Positions 9,009-17,266 of a DNA stretch of 64,000 nucleotides are shown piece by piece. This stretch comes from Dysosmobacter segnis (GTDB taxonomy: Bacteria > Bacillota > Clostridia > Oscillospirales > Oscillospiraceae), in the NCBI RefSeq assembly GCF_014297285.1, contig NZ_JACOQI010000016.1:8110-72109 (forward strand). Direction: 5' to 3'. Both the position numbers and the translations under genes were made by a program. How positions within the stretch are numbered: the stretch's first letter is position 1; each line of letters starts with the position of its first letter. A model generated the notes under the pieces. That model saw nothing but the letters and a program-made list of their open reading frames with translations, did not search any database and was not told where the DNA came from.

Positions 9009-9750
9009 TCAGGCTGGCCCAGTGCTGGCGCAGCAGCCTTTCTGCTTCTCTGCGAAGGGAACTTTGGAACATGACAGCCACAACCAATGCGCTAAGCACT
9101 GCAGCCACAGGCTCCAGCCAGGGATATGCGGTCCAAAGCTGTTCTCCCCAGCAAACAAGCGGAACACCAACAAGCAGCATAAACAGCAAAATAATGATGG
9201 CAACGTCGGGCCTGCCGTAGCCTTCATGTCTTTTGATTTTGGCCCGTATCTGTCGAAGCGCACGGGCGCGGATCTCCCGGATATTTCTGGACGAGCACTG
9301 CTTGTCCTGTGCGACGGACTCGGCGGACTCGCCGTTGATGACGGTGCGGAACAAAATCTCCCGCTGCAACTCGGTCAGCTCATGCAGTCCCTCGTCAATT
9401 TCTTTGCGCACATACATGAGCGGGTCTTCATCAGATCCCTCTGGCAGATACTTCGCCCGGTCAAACCAGCGCATATCATCGTAGATCGCGTTGCGCACTT
9501 CCTCCGGCAAGAACGCTTCCGGATTGTAAGATCGGGGCTGTTTGATATCCACATCTTCCAGAGTATCTGGCGCAACGCGCTTGTGAAAGTTGGCCTCGCT
9601 GTAGTAGAGCATGTGCTCCAGCTCCTTCCACTCCTCTGGATGCTCCTTCACCCACTGGTCTGCGGCAGCGGCAGCTTCCGGGTCCATGGAGCGTATCCAG
9701 CGCCAATCCGCCTGAAGCTCTTTATAAGACTGGGTATCCTTGAAGGACAT
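8986..9750 (-). CDS. Sigma-70 region 4-like protein with C-terminal membrane helices
   Basis: 254 aa. The N-terminal half (about 1-115) is acidic and not recognised. Residues about 120-170 (ELTELQREILFRTVINGES, then SSRNIREIRARALRQIRAKIKR) have the sigma-70 region 4 / LuxR-type HTH pattern. Two hydrophobic segments follow (about 180-200, IIILLFMLLVGVPLV; about 208-228, EPVAAVLSALVVAVMF), ending in a basic tail. This suggests a membrane-tethered DNA-binding regulator or a sigma-like factor. No region 2 is visible, so it is unlikely to be a complete sigma factor. It stands alone between the restriction locus and IME-1, and its target is unknown. Confidence 0.7.
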   Translation of the reverse strand: MSFKDTQSYKELQADWRWIRSMDPEAAAAADQWVKEHPEEWKELEHMLYYSEANFHKRVAPDTLEDVDIKQPRSYNPEAFLPEEVRNAIYDDMRWFDRAKYLPEGSDEDPLMYVRKEIDEGLHELTELQREILFRTVINGESAESVAQDKQCSSRNIREIRARALRQIRAKIKRHEGYGRPDVAIIILLFMLLVGVPLVCWGEQLWTAYPWLEPVAAVLSALVVAVMFQSSLRREAERLLRQHWASLNGAQENQ

Positions 9751-9981
9751 GAACTCACCACTCTTTCTGTATTCACAAAAAATTTACATTTCTCGACCGT
9801 CCGATTTTGCGATTTTTCTCTAAGTAATAGTAGAAGGACAATTTCACCCGGGTGGAGTTTCCTTCGGTTCGGTACGGCACGGCCTCCGCGCTGACGAACC
9901 CACATGGCCTTAGACAGAGCACCCCATGAGAGCATGTGCGCTCTCAGCCATACGGCGATTCGCTCGGAAGGCTATTCCATC

Positions 9982-10005
9982 TCTGACCGTGCTCCCGGGA
10001 GCACG
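9982..10005. terminator. 24-bp perfect palindrome
   Basis: GACCGTGCTCCC followed by its exact complement, then TTTT. Reads as a rho-independent terminator or a protein-binding palindrome at the left edge of IME-1. Confidence 0.5.
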
Positions 10006-10153
10006 GTCTTTTGCTATGTGCCGTTTCCAACGGCACGGCTATATAAATCATTCTAACACGGAGGAGGCGAAAAAGATAGCTCACAGATGAAAGTAAAAGA
10101 CTCAGCTGCAAAGCGGCGGAGGGGTGCACACCAGTCCGACCGCAAAACAAAAA

Positions 10154-10182
10154 CCGCCGTGACTGCGGCAACAGTCCGGCGG
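10154..10182 (+). promoter_or_regulatory. Two-stem RNA hairpin shared with IME-2
   Basis: Outer stem CCGCCG/CGGCGG, inner stem ACTG/CAGT, 6-nt loop. The same geometry occurs at 35163-35190 in IME-2 with outer stem CCGCTG/CAGCGG, a paired C-G to T-A change. It lies upstream of the replication/excision genes, so it could be an attenuator or copy-control RNA. Confidence 0.45.
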
Positions 10183-10316
10183 CTCGGCGCACACACAGGC
10201 ACGCGCAAATCAACTAACCAAAGTATAGCAAACGGGCAGCGGAAAAGCAATGAAAACTTTCCGCACGCTCCCTGTGTGAGTGCCGCAGAAGTCTACAACA
10301 ACACAGGAGGTATGAA

Positions 10317-10862
10317 TTGAGTTACAACAAATGGCCCAAGCGCAGTGCAGAGAAAAACTATTTTATGGTGCCCAACGAGATATTCAGCATCGGTCTGGAT
10401 TACCGGGAGATATCTCTCTACATCTATCTGCTCCGGTGCGAGAATCGTAAGACTTACCAGTGCTACCCCAGTTACAAAACCATCGGCCATGCGATCGGCA
10501 TGAGTGAAAATACGGTGGCAAAGTACGTGCGGCAGCTGGAGGAGAAAGGCCTCATCTACACGGAGCCGACCATCATGCAGAGCAAAGACGGAAAACCGCT
10601 GAACGGAAATCTGCTCTACACCATTCGTCCTATCCCGGGTGTACTCGAAGCGTTCTATGAGCGGCAGTTCCGGCAGGCAGAGGAGGCTGCCGCCCGCTAT
10701 CGTGCGGCGCAGCTCCTCGAAAAGTTCAATGCTCAAAGCCGACAGAACGCCTTGTGTGTGCCTTCCCAGGAGGAGGCGAGTCCCAGTCCCTGCCAGAGGA
10801 TTGAACCCGGATGTGAGCCGTTTTCGGCAGACTTTTGCAGGACGAAAGAAAAAGCAGGATAA
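10317..10862 (+). CDS. HTH replication-initiator-like protein of IME-1
   Basis: 181 aa starting with TTG after AGGAGG. Residues about 15-95 form a winged HTH (SYKTIGHAIGMSENTVAKYVRQLEEKGLI) of the kind found in RepA/DnaD-type initiators of small Clostridial mobile elements; the rest is a charged tail. The IME-2 protein at 35501 has the same layout and closely similar core (PSYATIGKAVGMSNNTVRKYVQELEERGLI). It precedes the oriT-like block and the mobilisation genes. A role in replication or regulation of the excised element is inferred from position; a plain transcription regulator is the alternative. Confidence 0.7.
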   Translation: MSYNKWPKRSAEKNYFMVPNEIFSIGLDYREISLYIYLLRCENRKTYQCYPSYKTIGHAIGMSENTVAKYVRQLEEKGLIYTEPTIMQSKDGKPLNGNLLYTIRPIPGVLEAFYERQFRQAEEAAARYRAAQLLEKFNAQSRQNALCVPSQEEASPSPCQRIEPGCEPFSADFCRTKEKAG

Positions 10863-10867
10863 AGGCA

Positions 10868-11018
10868 TGGCGTCGCAAGCGCCGCCGCAGCCGCCACTTC
10901 TGCCCGCAGTGCGGGCAGTTTCGGGCGCTTGAAACTGGCGTCTTTGAGAGGCAAAATAAGCACCGATGGCGTCAGCTTCCCCGAAAAGCCCCGTGTTGCA
11001 GGGCTTTTCAAGGATGTC
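10868..11018 (+). other. oriT: Putative oriT of IME-1 (hairpin plus GGCGTC iterons)
   Basis: Contains the stem CTGCCCGCA/TGCGGGCAG (10900-10918) inside a 26-bp block identical to 36446-36471 of IME-2. It also has copies of TGGCGTC at 10868, 10936 and 10967, with a GATGTCTTA variant at 11014. The last two intervals (31 and 45 bp) are the same in IME-2. It lies directly upstream of the mobC-relaxase pair, the usual place for oriT. The nick site is not determined. Confidence 0.6.
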
Positions 11019-11041
11019 TTACAGCAAAAAGGAGGAATTGA

Positions 11042-11476
11042 ATGAGTAAAGAAACCAGAGATCGTATTGCATTCCGGATGCAGCCGGAAACCAGAAGAAA
11101 GATCGAGCAGTGGTACGCTGCCGACAACTGCCAGAGCAAAAATGAGTTCATCGAGAAAGCCGTGAACTTCTATGTGGATTATCTGGGAATACAGGACAAC
11201 ACAACGCTGCTGCCCATGGCGATCATGTCTGCTATCGACGGCAGGCTGAGCAGATTGGAGGACTATATCGCCCGCAGAGATTTTACCAGATGCGTGGAGC
11301 AGGACATGACCAACGGTATCATCGCGGAAGCGTTCGAGATGGACCGGGATGACTTGAAGCGCAGGCGCGCGCAGAGTGTCCGGAATGTTAGAACGACCAA
11401 CGGTACTATCTCTCTGGAGAAATACGCATGCTCCCGTCAGGAGCCGGACTGGGATGATGACGAATGGCAAGACTGA
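11042..11476 (+). CDS. MobC-like relaxosome accessory protein (IME-1)
   Basis: 144 aa. The N-terminal 50 residues (RIAFRMQPETRRKIEQWY, NCQSKNEFIEKAVNFYVDYL) look like a ribbon-helix-helix DNA-binding domain; the C-terminal half is helical and acidic. It overlaps the relaxase by 13 bp. The IME-2 counterpart at 36603 is similar throughout (YRPEPETKQKIERWYQEDNC). The likely role is binding repeats in the adjacent oriT and loading the relaxase. RBS GGAGG precedes the ATG. Confidence 0.75.
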   Translation: MSKETRDRIAFRMQPETRRKIEQWYAADNCQSKNEFIEKAVNFYVDYLGIQDNTTLLPMAIMSAIDGRLSRLEDYIARRDFTRCVEQDMTNGIIAEAFEMDRDDLKRRRAQSVRNVRTTNGTISLEKYACSRQEPDWDDDEWQD

Positions 11477-13404
11477 TCCTCAAGAGTCCTTATATCAAAA
11501 GCACCGGCGGGGCCTCCGGATACCTTCGCTACATCGCGACCCGGGAGCGGGTGGAGCTTATCCCGGATGACCGTCCGCCCACCCGAAAGCAGGAGCAGCT
11601 CATCGCCAAACTGGTCAAGGACTTCCCGGACAGCAAGACGCTCTACGAGTACGAGGACTACCTGACGAAACCCACCAAGGTCAGCGCCTCTGCGTTCATC
11701 ACGCTGGCTCTCGAGTCCAACTGGGATGCCATCCACGGGTCAGACCAGTACATGAAGTACATCGCCACCCGTCCGCGCGCCGAGCGCATTGGTACTCACG
11801 GCCTGTTCGGTGATAGTGATTCCGTTTCACTGGAGAAGGCCATGGAGGAACTGGAGCGCTACACCGGAAATGTGTGGACGCACATCATCTCCCTCAAGCG
11901 TGAGGATGCGGCCCGCCTGGGTTACGACAACGCCGCGGCGTGGCGAAATCTCATTCGAGCGCACCGCAACGACATCGCGGCGGCAATGAAGATCCCACTC
12001 GGCGACTTCCGATGGTACGCTGCTTTCCACGACGAGGGCGAGCATCCGCACATCCACATGATGGCATGGTCCGCAAAAGCGGGACAGGCCTATCTGTCCA
12101 AGGAGGGCATCCGTCAGATCAAGTCCAAGCTCACCAACGATATTTTCCGCAACGAGATGCGCCATCTCTACGAACAGAAGTCTGAGTCCAGAGACGAGCT
12201 GGTACGGGAATCCCGCCGGGCGATGCTGGAACTGGTACACGCTATGCAGGACGGCGTGTGCGACCACCCAAACGCCGAGCAGCTCATGCTGGAGCTGGCG
12301 GCGCAGCTCGGAGCGGTCAAGGGCAAAAAGTCCTACGGCTATCTTCCCAAGCGGTTAAAGAATCTGGTGGATAGGATCGTGGACGAGATGGAGCGACTCC
12401 CTGTCGTGAGCAAGTGCTATGATCATTGGCTGATGCTCCAAGGCAAGGTGGACAGCTACTATCACGACAAGCCCCAGGAGCGCATCCTGCTCTCACAGAA
12501 AAAGGAGTTCCGGCAGATCAAAAACGCGGTCATTCAGGAGGCAGAGCGCCTGCACATGGGTGAGATCACCTTCGAGGAGAAGGGCCTCAATCAGCAGGAC
12601 GAGCTGGAGGAATACCGCAACGCCTCCTACGACTACTGGGCGCTGCGGGACATCATCCGGGACGAGAGCCTGACCATGGAGGAGCGGAGCGACGCCGTCT
12701 CTGAAATGGACAAGCTGGCAGAGAGCGGCGACAGGTATGCCCAGTACCTGATGGGAAAGCTCTGGCGGGACGGTCCTCTGCTGATACCCAACGCGGCGAA
12801 TGCCCGGTACTGGTTCGAACAGGCGGCGGAGCAGGGACATCTGGTGGCGCAGTACTCCCTGGCCAAGCTATACCTCTCCGATGATGTGGAGGTACGGGAT
12901 ATCCGTCTGGGAATGAATTGGCTGTACACCGCCGCGGTCAACGGAAGCAGCTGCGCCATGTACCGTCTGGCCAAGGAATGTCTCAAAGGCAAGCATATCA
13001 AAAAGAATACCGCCAGCGCGTTGGAGTGGTTCACCAGGTCGGCAGAGAGAGGAAACCCCTACGCTCAGTACATGCTGGGCAAGCTGTACCTTACCGGAAC
13101 GGAAGCTCCCTATGACGAGGAACGAGCCGTCCGCTGGCTGACCCGATCCGCTGAACAGGACAACCAGTATGCACAGTATCTTCTGAACCACTTGGAGGAA
13201 AACCGTCCGCCCTCTGCAATGCTGGCGGTGACCCGGCTGCTCCACCACATGAGCCGGGTGTTCCGGGACAACTCCGTCCCCAAGTCCCGCCCCGGCGGAA
13301 TCCAGATCGACCGCAAGCGGCTGAAGAAGCTGCAGGAGAAGCGCATTGCCCTGGGCCACAAACCGGACGACCATGAGGAGCAGTGGCCTGATATGACCAT
13401 GTAA
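11464..13404 (+). CDS. MobP3-family relaxase with C-terminal Sel1 repeats (IME-1)
   Basis: 646 aa. The N-terminal relaxase domain (about 1-250) carries the metal-binding motif HDEGEHPHIHMMAWS (near 180-195), as in MobP3-type relaxases, which nick oriT and attach to the DNA 5' end through Tyr. Residues about 400-580 form tandem Sel1/TPR-like repeats (AQYLMGKLWRDG, AQYSLAKLYLSD, AMYRLAKECLKG, AQYMLGKLYLTG). The C terminus has the KRIALGHKPDDHE motif common to Clostridial relaxases. The element has no T4SS genes, so it is mobilizable rather than self-transmissible. Family call is firm; the function of the Sel1 part is unknown. Confidence 0.9.
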   Translation: MARLILKSPYIKSTGGASGYLRYIATRERVELIPDDRPPTRKQEQLIAKLVKDFPDSKTLYEYEDYLTKPTKVSASAFITLALESNWDAIHGSDQYMKYIATRPRAERIGTHGLFGDSDSVSLEKAMEELERYTGNVWTHIISLKREDAARLGYDNAAAWRNLIRAHRNDIAAAMKIPLGDFRWYAAFHDEGEHPHIHMMAWSAKAGQAYLSKEGIRQIKSKLTNDIFRNEMRHLYEQKSESRDELVRESRRAMLELVHAMQDGVCDHPNAEQLMLELAAQLGAVKGKKSYGYLPKRLKNLVDRIVDEMERLPVVSKCYDHWLMLQGKVDSYYHDKPQERILLSQKKEFRQIKNAVIQEAERLHMGEITFEEKGLNQQDELEEYRNASYDYWALRDIIRDESLTMEERSDAVSEMDKLAESGDRYAQYLMGKLWRDGPLLIPNAANARYWFEQAAEQGHLVAQYSLAKLYLSDDVEVRDIRLGMNWLYTAAVNGSSCAMYRLAKECLKGKHIKKNTASALEWFTRSAERGNPYAQYMLGKLYLTGTEAPYDEERAVRWLTRSAEQDNQYAQYLLNHLEENRPPSAMLAVTRLLHHMSRVFRDNSVPKSRPGGIQIDRKRLKKLQEKRIALGHKPDDHEEQWPDMTM

Positions 13405-13472
13405 GCGGCTCAAAAACTGAGCCGCAAAACAAAGAATAAAACCCTTCCACGCGGAAGGTAGAAAGGAACTGA

Positions 13473-13691
13473 ATGAGAAAATCCAAATACAATTCGTTTG
13501 ATGAACTCCCACTGATGCTGACCGTGGAGGATGTGTCCCATGTGCTGGGCATCGGTCTGGCCCACGCCTATGAGGTGGCCCACCGCAGGGATTTTCCCGC
13601 CATTACCCTGGGCAGCCGCATCATCGTTCCCCGTGACAAATTCATGGAATGGATCGACGAACAGGCCGCGAAAAAATCTGAAATATTTTAG
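13473..13691 (+). CDS. xis: Excisionase-like HTH protein (IME-1)
   Basis: 72 aa, MerR-like winged HTH of the excisionase type (LPLMLTVEDVSHVLGIGLAHAYEVAHRRDFPAITLGSRIIVPRDKFMEWID). It sits directly upstream of the integrase, as xis genes do in Tn916-like elements, and would bias the integrase towards excision. RBS GAAAGGA. A close relative is at 35295 in IME-2. Confidence 0.85.
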   Translation: MRKSKYNSFDELPLMLTVEDVSHVLGIGLAHAYEVAHRRDFPAITLGSRIIVPRDKFMEWIDEQAAKKSEIF

Positions 13692-13746
13692 TAGCTATTC
13701 CAAAAACTCTGTGGTATGTGTTTGTGTTAAAAAGGAGGGATCATAA

Positions 13747-14976
13747 ATGGCAAAGAAACGAGCCAACGGTGAGGGCAGCATCCGCAAAAAGCCCAGCGGC
13801 CGCTGGGAGGGCAGATATACCCAGGGCAGCGACCCGGTCACTGGCAAGGCCATCCAGAAAAGTGTGTCCGCCAAGACCCAGGCGGAGTGCAAAGAAAAGC
13901 TGGCGAAAGCCATTCGGGAAAACCGGGGCGTACCGCTCAATCACACGGGCGACTACACCGCAGCGGAGTGGTGCCGCCTGTGGTTTGAAACTTACAGCAA
14001 GCCCAACATCCGCTACAACACCGCCAAGGGCTATGAGGGGATTATTGAACACCACATCATCCCGGCCATCGGCGCGATCAAGCTTAAGCAGCTCTCGTCC
14101 ATCCACATCCAGAGAATGTATAACGACCTGAAAGAAAACGGCAGGATGCCCCGTGGGGCGAAACAGAACGACAAGCCCCTGTCCAACACCTTCGTGCGGC
14201 GTGTCCATGCGGTGCTGCAGGCGGCGCTGAAGCAGGCGGTGAAAGAGCGGCTCATCCCGTACAACCCCTGCGAGAACTGCCGCATCCCGCCCAAGGACAA
14301 GAAAGAGATGACTATCCTCCCGCCGGAGAAGATCGGTAGATACCTCCAGGAAGCGGAAAAATACGGTGTCCTGCCCATGTTCTATCTGGAGCTGTCCAGC
14401 GGTCTGCGCCGGGGTGAACTGCTGGCACTCCAGTGGGAGGACTTGAATGTGAAGGAGCGCATCTTGACGGTAAACAAGCAGGTCACCCGCATGGAAGGCG
14501 AGCTGGATGTGACGGAGCCGAAAACAAAGAACTCTGTCCGCAAGGTGGCGCTGTCGCAGCAGGCGGTAGACCTGCTGGTGCAGGAACACGAGCAGCACCC
14601 GGACAATCCCATCTTGTTCCCGTCGCCCCGGACAGGCGGCTACTGGAGTCCGGACGCCGTGTCAAGGATCAACCGAAAGCTGCTGAAAAACGCAGGCATC
14701 GAGGAGCACGTGCGCTTCCACGACCTCAGACACACATTTGCGACTATGGCAATCTCCAGCGGCGTGGATGTAAAGACCCTGTCCAGCATGCTGGGCCATT
14801 ACAGCGCCGGGTTCACTCTGGACACCTATACGCATATCACCAACGATATGCAGCGAGGCGCGGCGGAGAAGATCGGCGGCTTCATGGAGTCGGTCACGGC
14901 AGCCAACACCCCGGAACCTCCCGACCCGCCGGAGCAGAGCCGGTGCAAGGTGATACCGTTCGAGAAGGTGGGATAA
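13747..14976 (+). CDS. int: Tn916-type tyrosine integrase (IME-1)
   Basis: 409 aa. N-terminal arm-binding domain (about 1-60, GSIRKKPSGRWEGRYTQG), core-binding SAM-like domain (about 65-170) and catalytic domain with Arg in SSGLRRGEL, HDLRHTF, LGHYSAGFTL and nucleophile Tyr in DTYTH. It integrates and excises the element between short core sites. Last gene of IME-1; a strong terminator follows and the element end is expected close by. Confidence 0.93.
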   Translation: MAKKRANGEGSIRKKPSGRWEGRYTQGSDPVTGKAIQKSVSAKTQAECKEKLAKAIRENRGVPLNHTGDYTAAEWCRLWFETYSKPNIRYNTAKGYEGIIEHHIIPAIGAIKLKQLSSIHIQRMYNDLKENGRMPRGAKQNDKPLSNTFVRRVHAVLQAALKQAVKERLIPYNPCENCRIPPKDKKEMTILPPEKIGRYLQEAEKYGVLPMFYLELSSGLRRGELLALQWEDLNVKERILTVNKQVTRMEGELDVTEPKTKNSVRKVALSQQAVDLLVQEHEQHPDNPILFPSPRTGGYWSPDAVSRINRKLLKNAGIEEHVRFHDLRHTFATMAISSGVDVKTLSSMLGHYSAGFTLDTYTHITNDMQRGAAEKIGGFMESVTAANTPEPPDPPEQSRCKVIPFEKVG

Positions 14977-14983
14977 AGTAAAC

Positions 14984-15019
14984 GATGCCCAAGGGACAAA
15001 TCATAGTCCCTTGGGCATC
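14984..15019. terminator. Strong terminator after IME-1 integrase
   Basis: A 14-bp perfect stem GATGCCCAAGGGAC/GTCCCTTGGGCATC with an 8-nt loop, seven bases after the integrase stop. Confidence 0.85.
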
Positions 15020-15048
15020 CATTTCTCGATGAGTAATAGAGGATAAAA

Positions 15049-15081
15049 CAGAAAGCTCTCTATAAAATAGGGAGCTTTCTG
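15049..15081. terminator. Second hairpin between integrase and NYN gene
   Basis: CAGAAAGCTC/GAGCTTTCTG stem. It lies between the IME-1 terminator and the convergent minus-strand gene ending at 15199 and may serve that gene. Confidence 0.65.
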
Positions 15082-15198
15082 GGACTACTTTCTGATTAAC
15101 TTCACTTTTTCAGCTGTTGCTCAAAAGTTCGTCCTCTTATTGAGTATATAGAATTCAATAATTATTATACCATGTCGTGCGCTAAAGTCAACTGTATT

Positions 15199-16077
15199 TC
15201 ATCTTAGGGCTTTTGCATATAAATCATCAATATCCTTCTGAATGTCATAAGTGGCAATAACGTCTGCTTCCTTGATGATGCCTTTTGAAATTAAGTCTGC
15301 TTTTTTACTTATAGGCGCAAATCCCACACAGGGTTTCGTTCCGTATTTGTAATTGTAGAAAAAGATGTTTCCATCATCGTAGAATCCTTTGATAATGGTA
15401 GCTAACTCATAACTCATGACTTTGGAATATCTAATTTCATTAGTTAATACATATTTGAGTTCATAATGTGCGTATTTACCTGTGACGCCGAAGTTTGAAA
15501 TCTGTGCATTTATATAACTTTCAAGTTTATTCCAATAAGCATTTGCGATGTCATCAATGATTTTGTGTGTGACCTCAACGTCGCAGATTTCTTCTAACTC
15601 GATATGACTATCAGCGAATTCACAGATTGAGGGATTGTATGTTGAACCTGTAGTAATAACGGCAACATTTCGCTTGTTTGCTCTAATTGTGTTGAGCAAA
15701 GGGGTCATGTCTTTGTCATTGGACATGATGAAGAACTCATCAATATTATTATTGGAATACATGGATGACAAAACATCAATGGTAATCTTCAAATCAGCAT
15801 AGTTTTTTCCCTGATTCGAAGTATGAACAGTCTCAACACCATAACTCTGCAATACAGACTGATGGAAAGATTCATGTAAATCCATATTATCAAAATTACA
15901 GTACACGACTATTCTAACAACTCTTCGTTGATGTTCGGAGCACCATTTTCTTAATTTTTCAAAAAAAGCAAGACGCAGAACATTAGTTTTCTCTTCCAAA
16001 AGAGCTTTATATACATTTTCATAATCAATGAAAACCGCAACATTTGTTGGAACTCCGATTTGCTTATCTTCCATCAT
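15199..16077 (-). CDS. NYN/PIN-like nuclease-domain protein
   Basis: About 292 aa from the ATG at 16077, which follows GAAGGG; the frame stays open to 16173 but has no better start. N-terminal NYN domain (about 1-150) with conserved acids in VAVFIDYENV, NYADLKITIDV and IMSNDKDMTPLL, the LabA/DUF88 arrangement associated with metal-dependent RNA cleavage. The C-terminal part (about 180-290) resembles a winged-helix/LOTUS-type tail. An isolated gene next to IME-1 and a tRNA fragment; it could be cargo or part of the defence region. The substrate is unknown. Confidence 0.8.
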   Translation of the reverse strand: MMEDKQIGVPTNVAVFIDYENVYKALLEEKTNVLRLAFFEKLRKWCSEHQRRVVRIVVYCNFDNMDLHESFHQSVLQSYGVETVHTSNQGKNYADLKITIDVLSSMYSNNNIDEFFIMSNDKDMTPLLNTIRANKRNVAVITTGSTYNPSICEFADSHIELEEICDVEVTHKIIDDIANAYWNKLESYINAQISNFGVTGKYAHYELKYVLTNEIRYSKVMSYELATIIKGFYDDGNIFFYNYKYGTKPCVGFAPISKKADLISKGIIKEADVIATYDIQKDIDDLYAKALR

Positions 16078-16381
16078 GTATCCCTTCTTTAATAAACTGG
16101 ATGTGTGTTTGAAAAAGGTGAACACCGTTATGTATTGCCACCAGAAGACCACTTCTGTGGCACCAAGTCCCACCGTGAAATTATTATAGAGGATAATGAT
16201 GGAATATTCAAGATTTCGTCGTATTTGGGGTGAAAATACTGGAGCTATGCCAGTTAGGGATTGGTTAGGGATTTAGCGGTTTTTGCCACTCTACCATACA
16301 AGGCTACAACCGCCATTTTACCTCTCTGACCACAGTTGGAATGTGGTCAAGTGAATCTCAAGAATCAAACTTTTAACGCAG

Positions 16382-16406
16382 AAAAACCGCCTAAAAGGCG
16401 GTTTTT
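16382..16406. terminator. Terminator hairpin
   Basis: AAAAACCGCCT/AGGCGGTTTTT with a 3-nt loop, next to the tRNA fragment that follows. Confidence 0.75.
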
Positions 16407-16416
16407 CAAAGAAAGG

Positions 16417-16461
16417 TGGTCGGAGTGCAGGGACTCGAACCCTGGGCCTCCTGCTCCCAAA
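16417..16461 (-). pseudogene. tRNA-Pro 3' half fragment (integration footprint)
   Basis: On the minus strand this reads as the anticodon loop TTTGGGA, a 3' anticodon arm, a variable loop, a full T arm with TTCGAGT, and an acceptor strand ending in CCA. The 5' half is missing; AT-rich unrelated DNA follows the loop. Breakage in the anticodon loop is typical of tyrosine-integrase att sites. The acceptor strand CACTCCG does not pair with the tRNA-Pro 5' halves at 46 kb. Confidence 0.75.
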
Positions 16462-16937
16462 CTTTTGAATAAAAATTTTTCTACTTTTTCCAGTGCTTTA
16501 TAGCCGTTTTTGCTTTATTATGGCAGCTCTTCGCAACTCTTGACTCCACTGTTTCCACATACTCCACGGCTGTCTGTAGTCAAACATGTGGTCAAAAACC
16601 GCTTTCTGAACACCCTCGTGACAGGGGACAGAAAGCGGTTTCTTATAGTCTGCCGGAGTGCTGTGGGCAGGTAATCCGGCACTCCGGTTTGCTGCATTGT
16701 ACCTCTGATGAGGAGGTTGTGCAAGTCCTTTATGCAAGGATAGGCGGCGCAAAATTTGCATCGCTATAGACAAAGAATAGAAACTTTCCCTTAATACGAA
16801 CTGCGTTTTAAGGGAAAGCGCACCAGAAGTAAGGGAAAGTGTCTGCGCTCTGCGAGTAAAACGCTGTTGACTTTCATCATAATTTTATCATGAATATTTT
16901 TCGATTGGTACTCAAAGCGAGTTGACTTTCTTCATCG
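16462..16937. other. Intergenic region with possible integrase arm sites, no gene
   Basis: Contains GTAGTCA...GTGGTCA repeats (16576-16594) like those beside the 46-kb tRNA scars, followed by a hairpin AAACCGCTTTCTG/CAGAAAGCGGTTT (16596-16641). The motif GTTGACTTTC with TTCAT or ATCAT occurs twice, near 16866 and 16921. The short open frames do not look coding. Confidence 0.45.
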
Positions 16938-17141
16938 CGATATAGAAATCCCTGGAGAGTTCTGATACGGCAATATCAGACAGACCGAGTGTGATACTTC
17001 GTTCTGTACGGAGTATGAGAAACAGCCGGACCTGATCTGCAGGAATAAAGAGAAGCTTCGTGTCACCATGACGGACGAACAAGAGAAATTGTTTGAGACA
17101 GGATCGTGCTGGAGATCATGGACGAATACTTGAACGCGTAG
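16938..17141 (+). pseudogene. Decayed small protein of DUF6809 type
   Basis: Reading across frames gives a C-terminal pattern seen in small accessory proteins of Clostridial IMEs: RVTMTDEQEKLFE, then after a frameshift VLEIMDEYLNA and a stop at 17139. No intact frame remains. Probably the rest of a lost mobile element whose other traces are the tRNA fragment and the arm-like repeats just before it. Confidence 0.4.
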
Positions 17142-17205
17142 CGCAGCACCCATCGGTCAAGCTTTGGCCGCCGAGCGTGTTTTATACCAAAGTGCGTACC
17201 TGGCA

Positions 17206-17234
17206 TTGTAAAAACGCTATATCGGTGATATAAT
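17206..17234 (+). promoter_or_regulatory. Promoter with overlapping palindrome
   Basis: TTGTAA, 17 bp, TATAAT. The perfect palindrome TATATC-GGT-GATATA (17218-17232) overlaps the -10 box and could be an operator for the XRE protein encoded just downstream. Confidence 0.6.
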
Positions 17235-17266
17235 AAGTTCAATCATCTGGTAAAGGAGAGTTGCAG

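Larger units (their letters stand above)
9751..10316. other. Non-coding left end of IME-1
   Basis: No convincing gene in about 570 bp. It holds a 24-bp perfect palindrome (9982-10005), a small GTGCCGTT/AACGGCAC hairpin (10020-10038) and the paired hairpin at 10154-10182. A short AGTAATAG-containing motif at about 9820 recurs loosely at about 15030, after the integrase, and could mark the element ends; that match is too weak to call an att site. A 77-codon frame at 10087 looks fortuitous. Confidence 0.5.

Noticed and set aside
9815..15045. att sites of IME-1 from the AGTAATAG similarity at both ends
   Set aside because: The match is about 8-10 bp with gaps, too short to separate from chance without an empty-site comparison.
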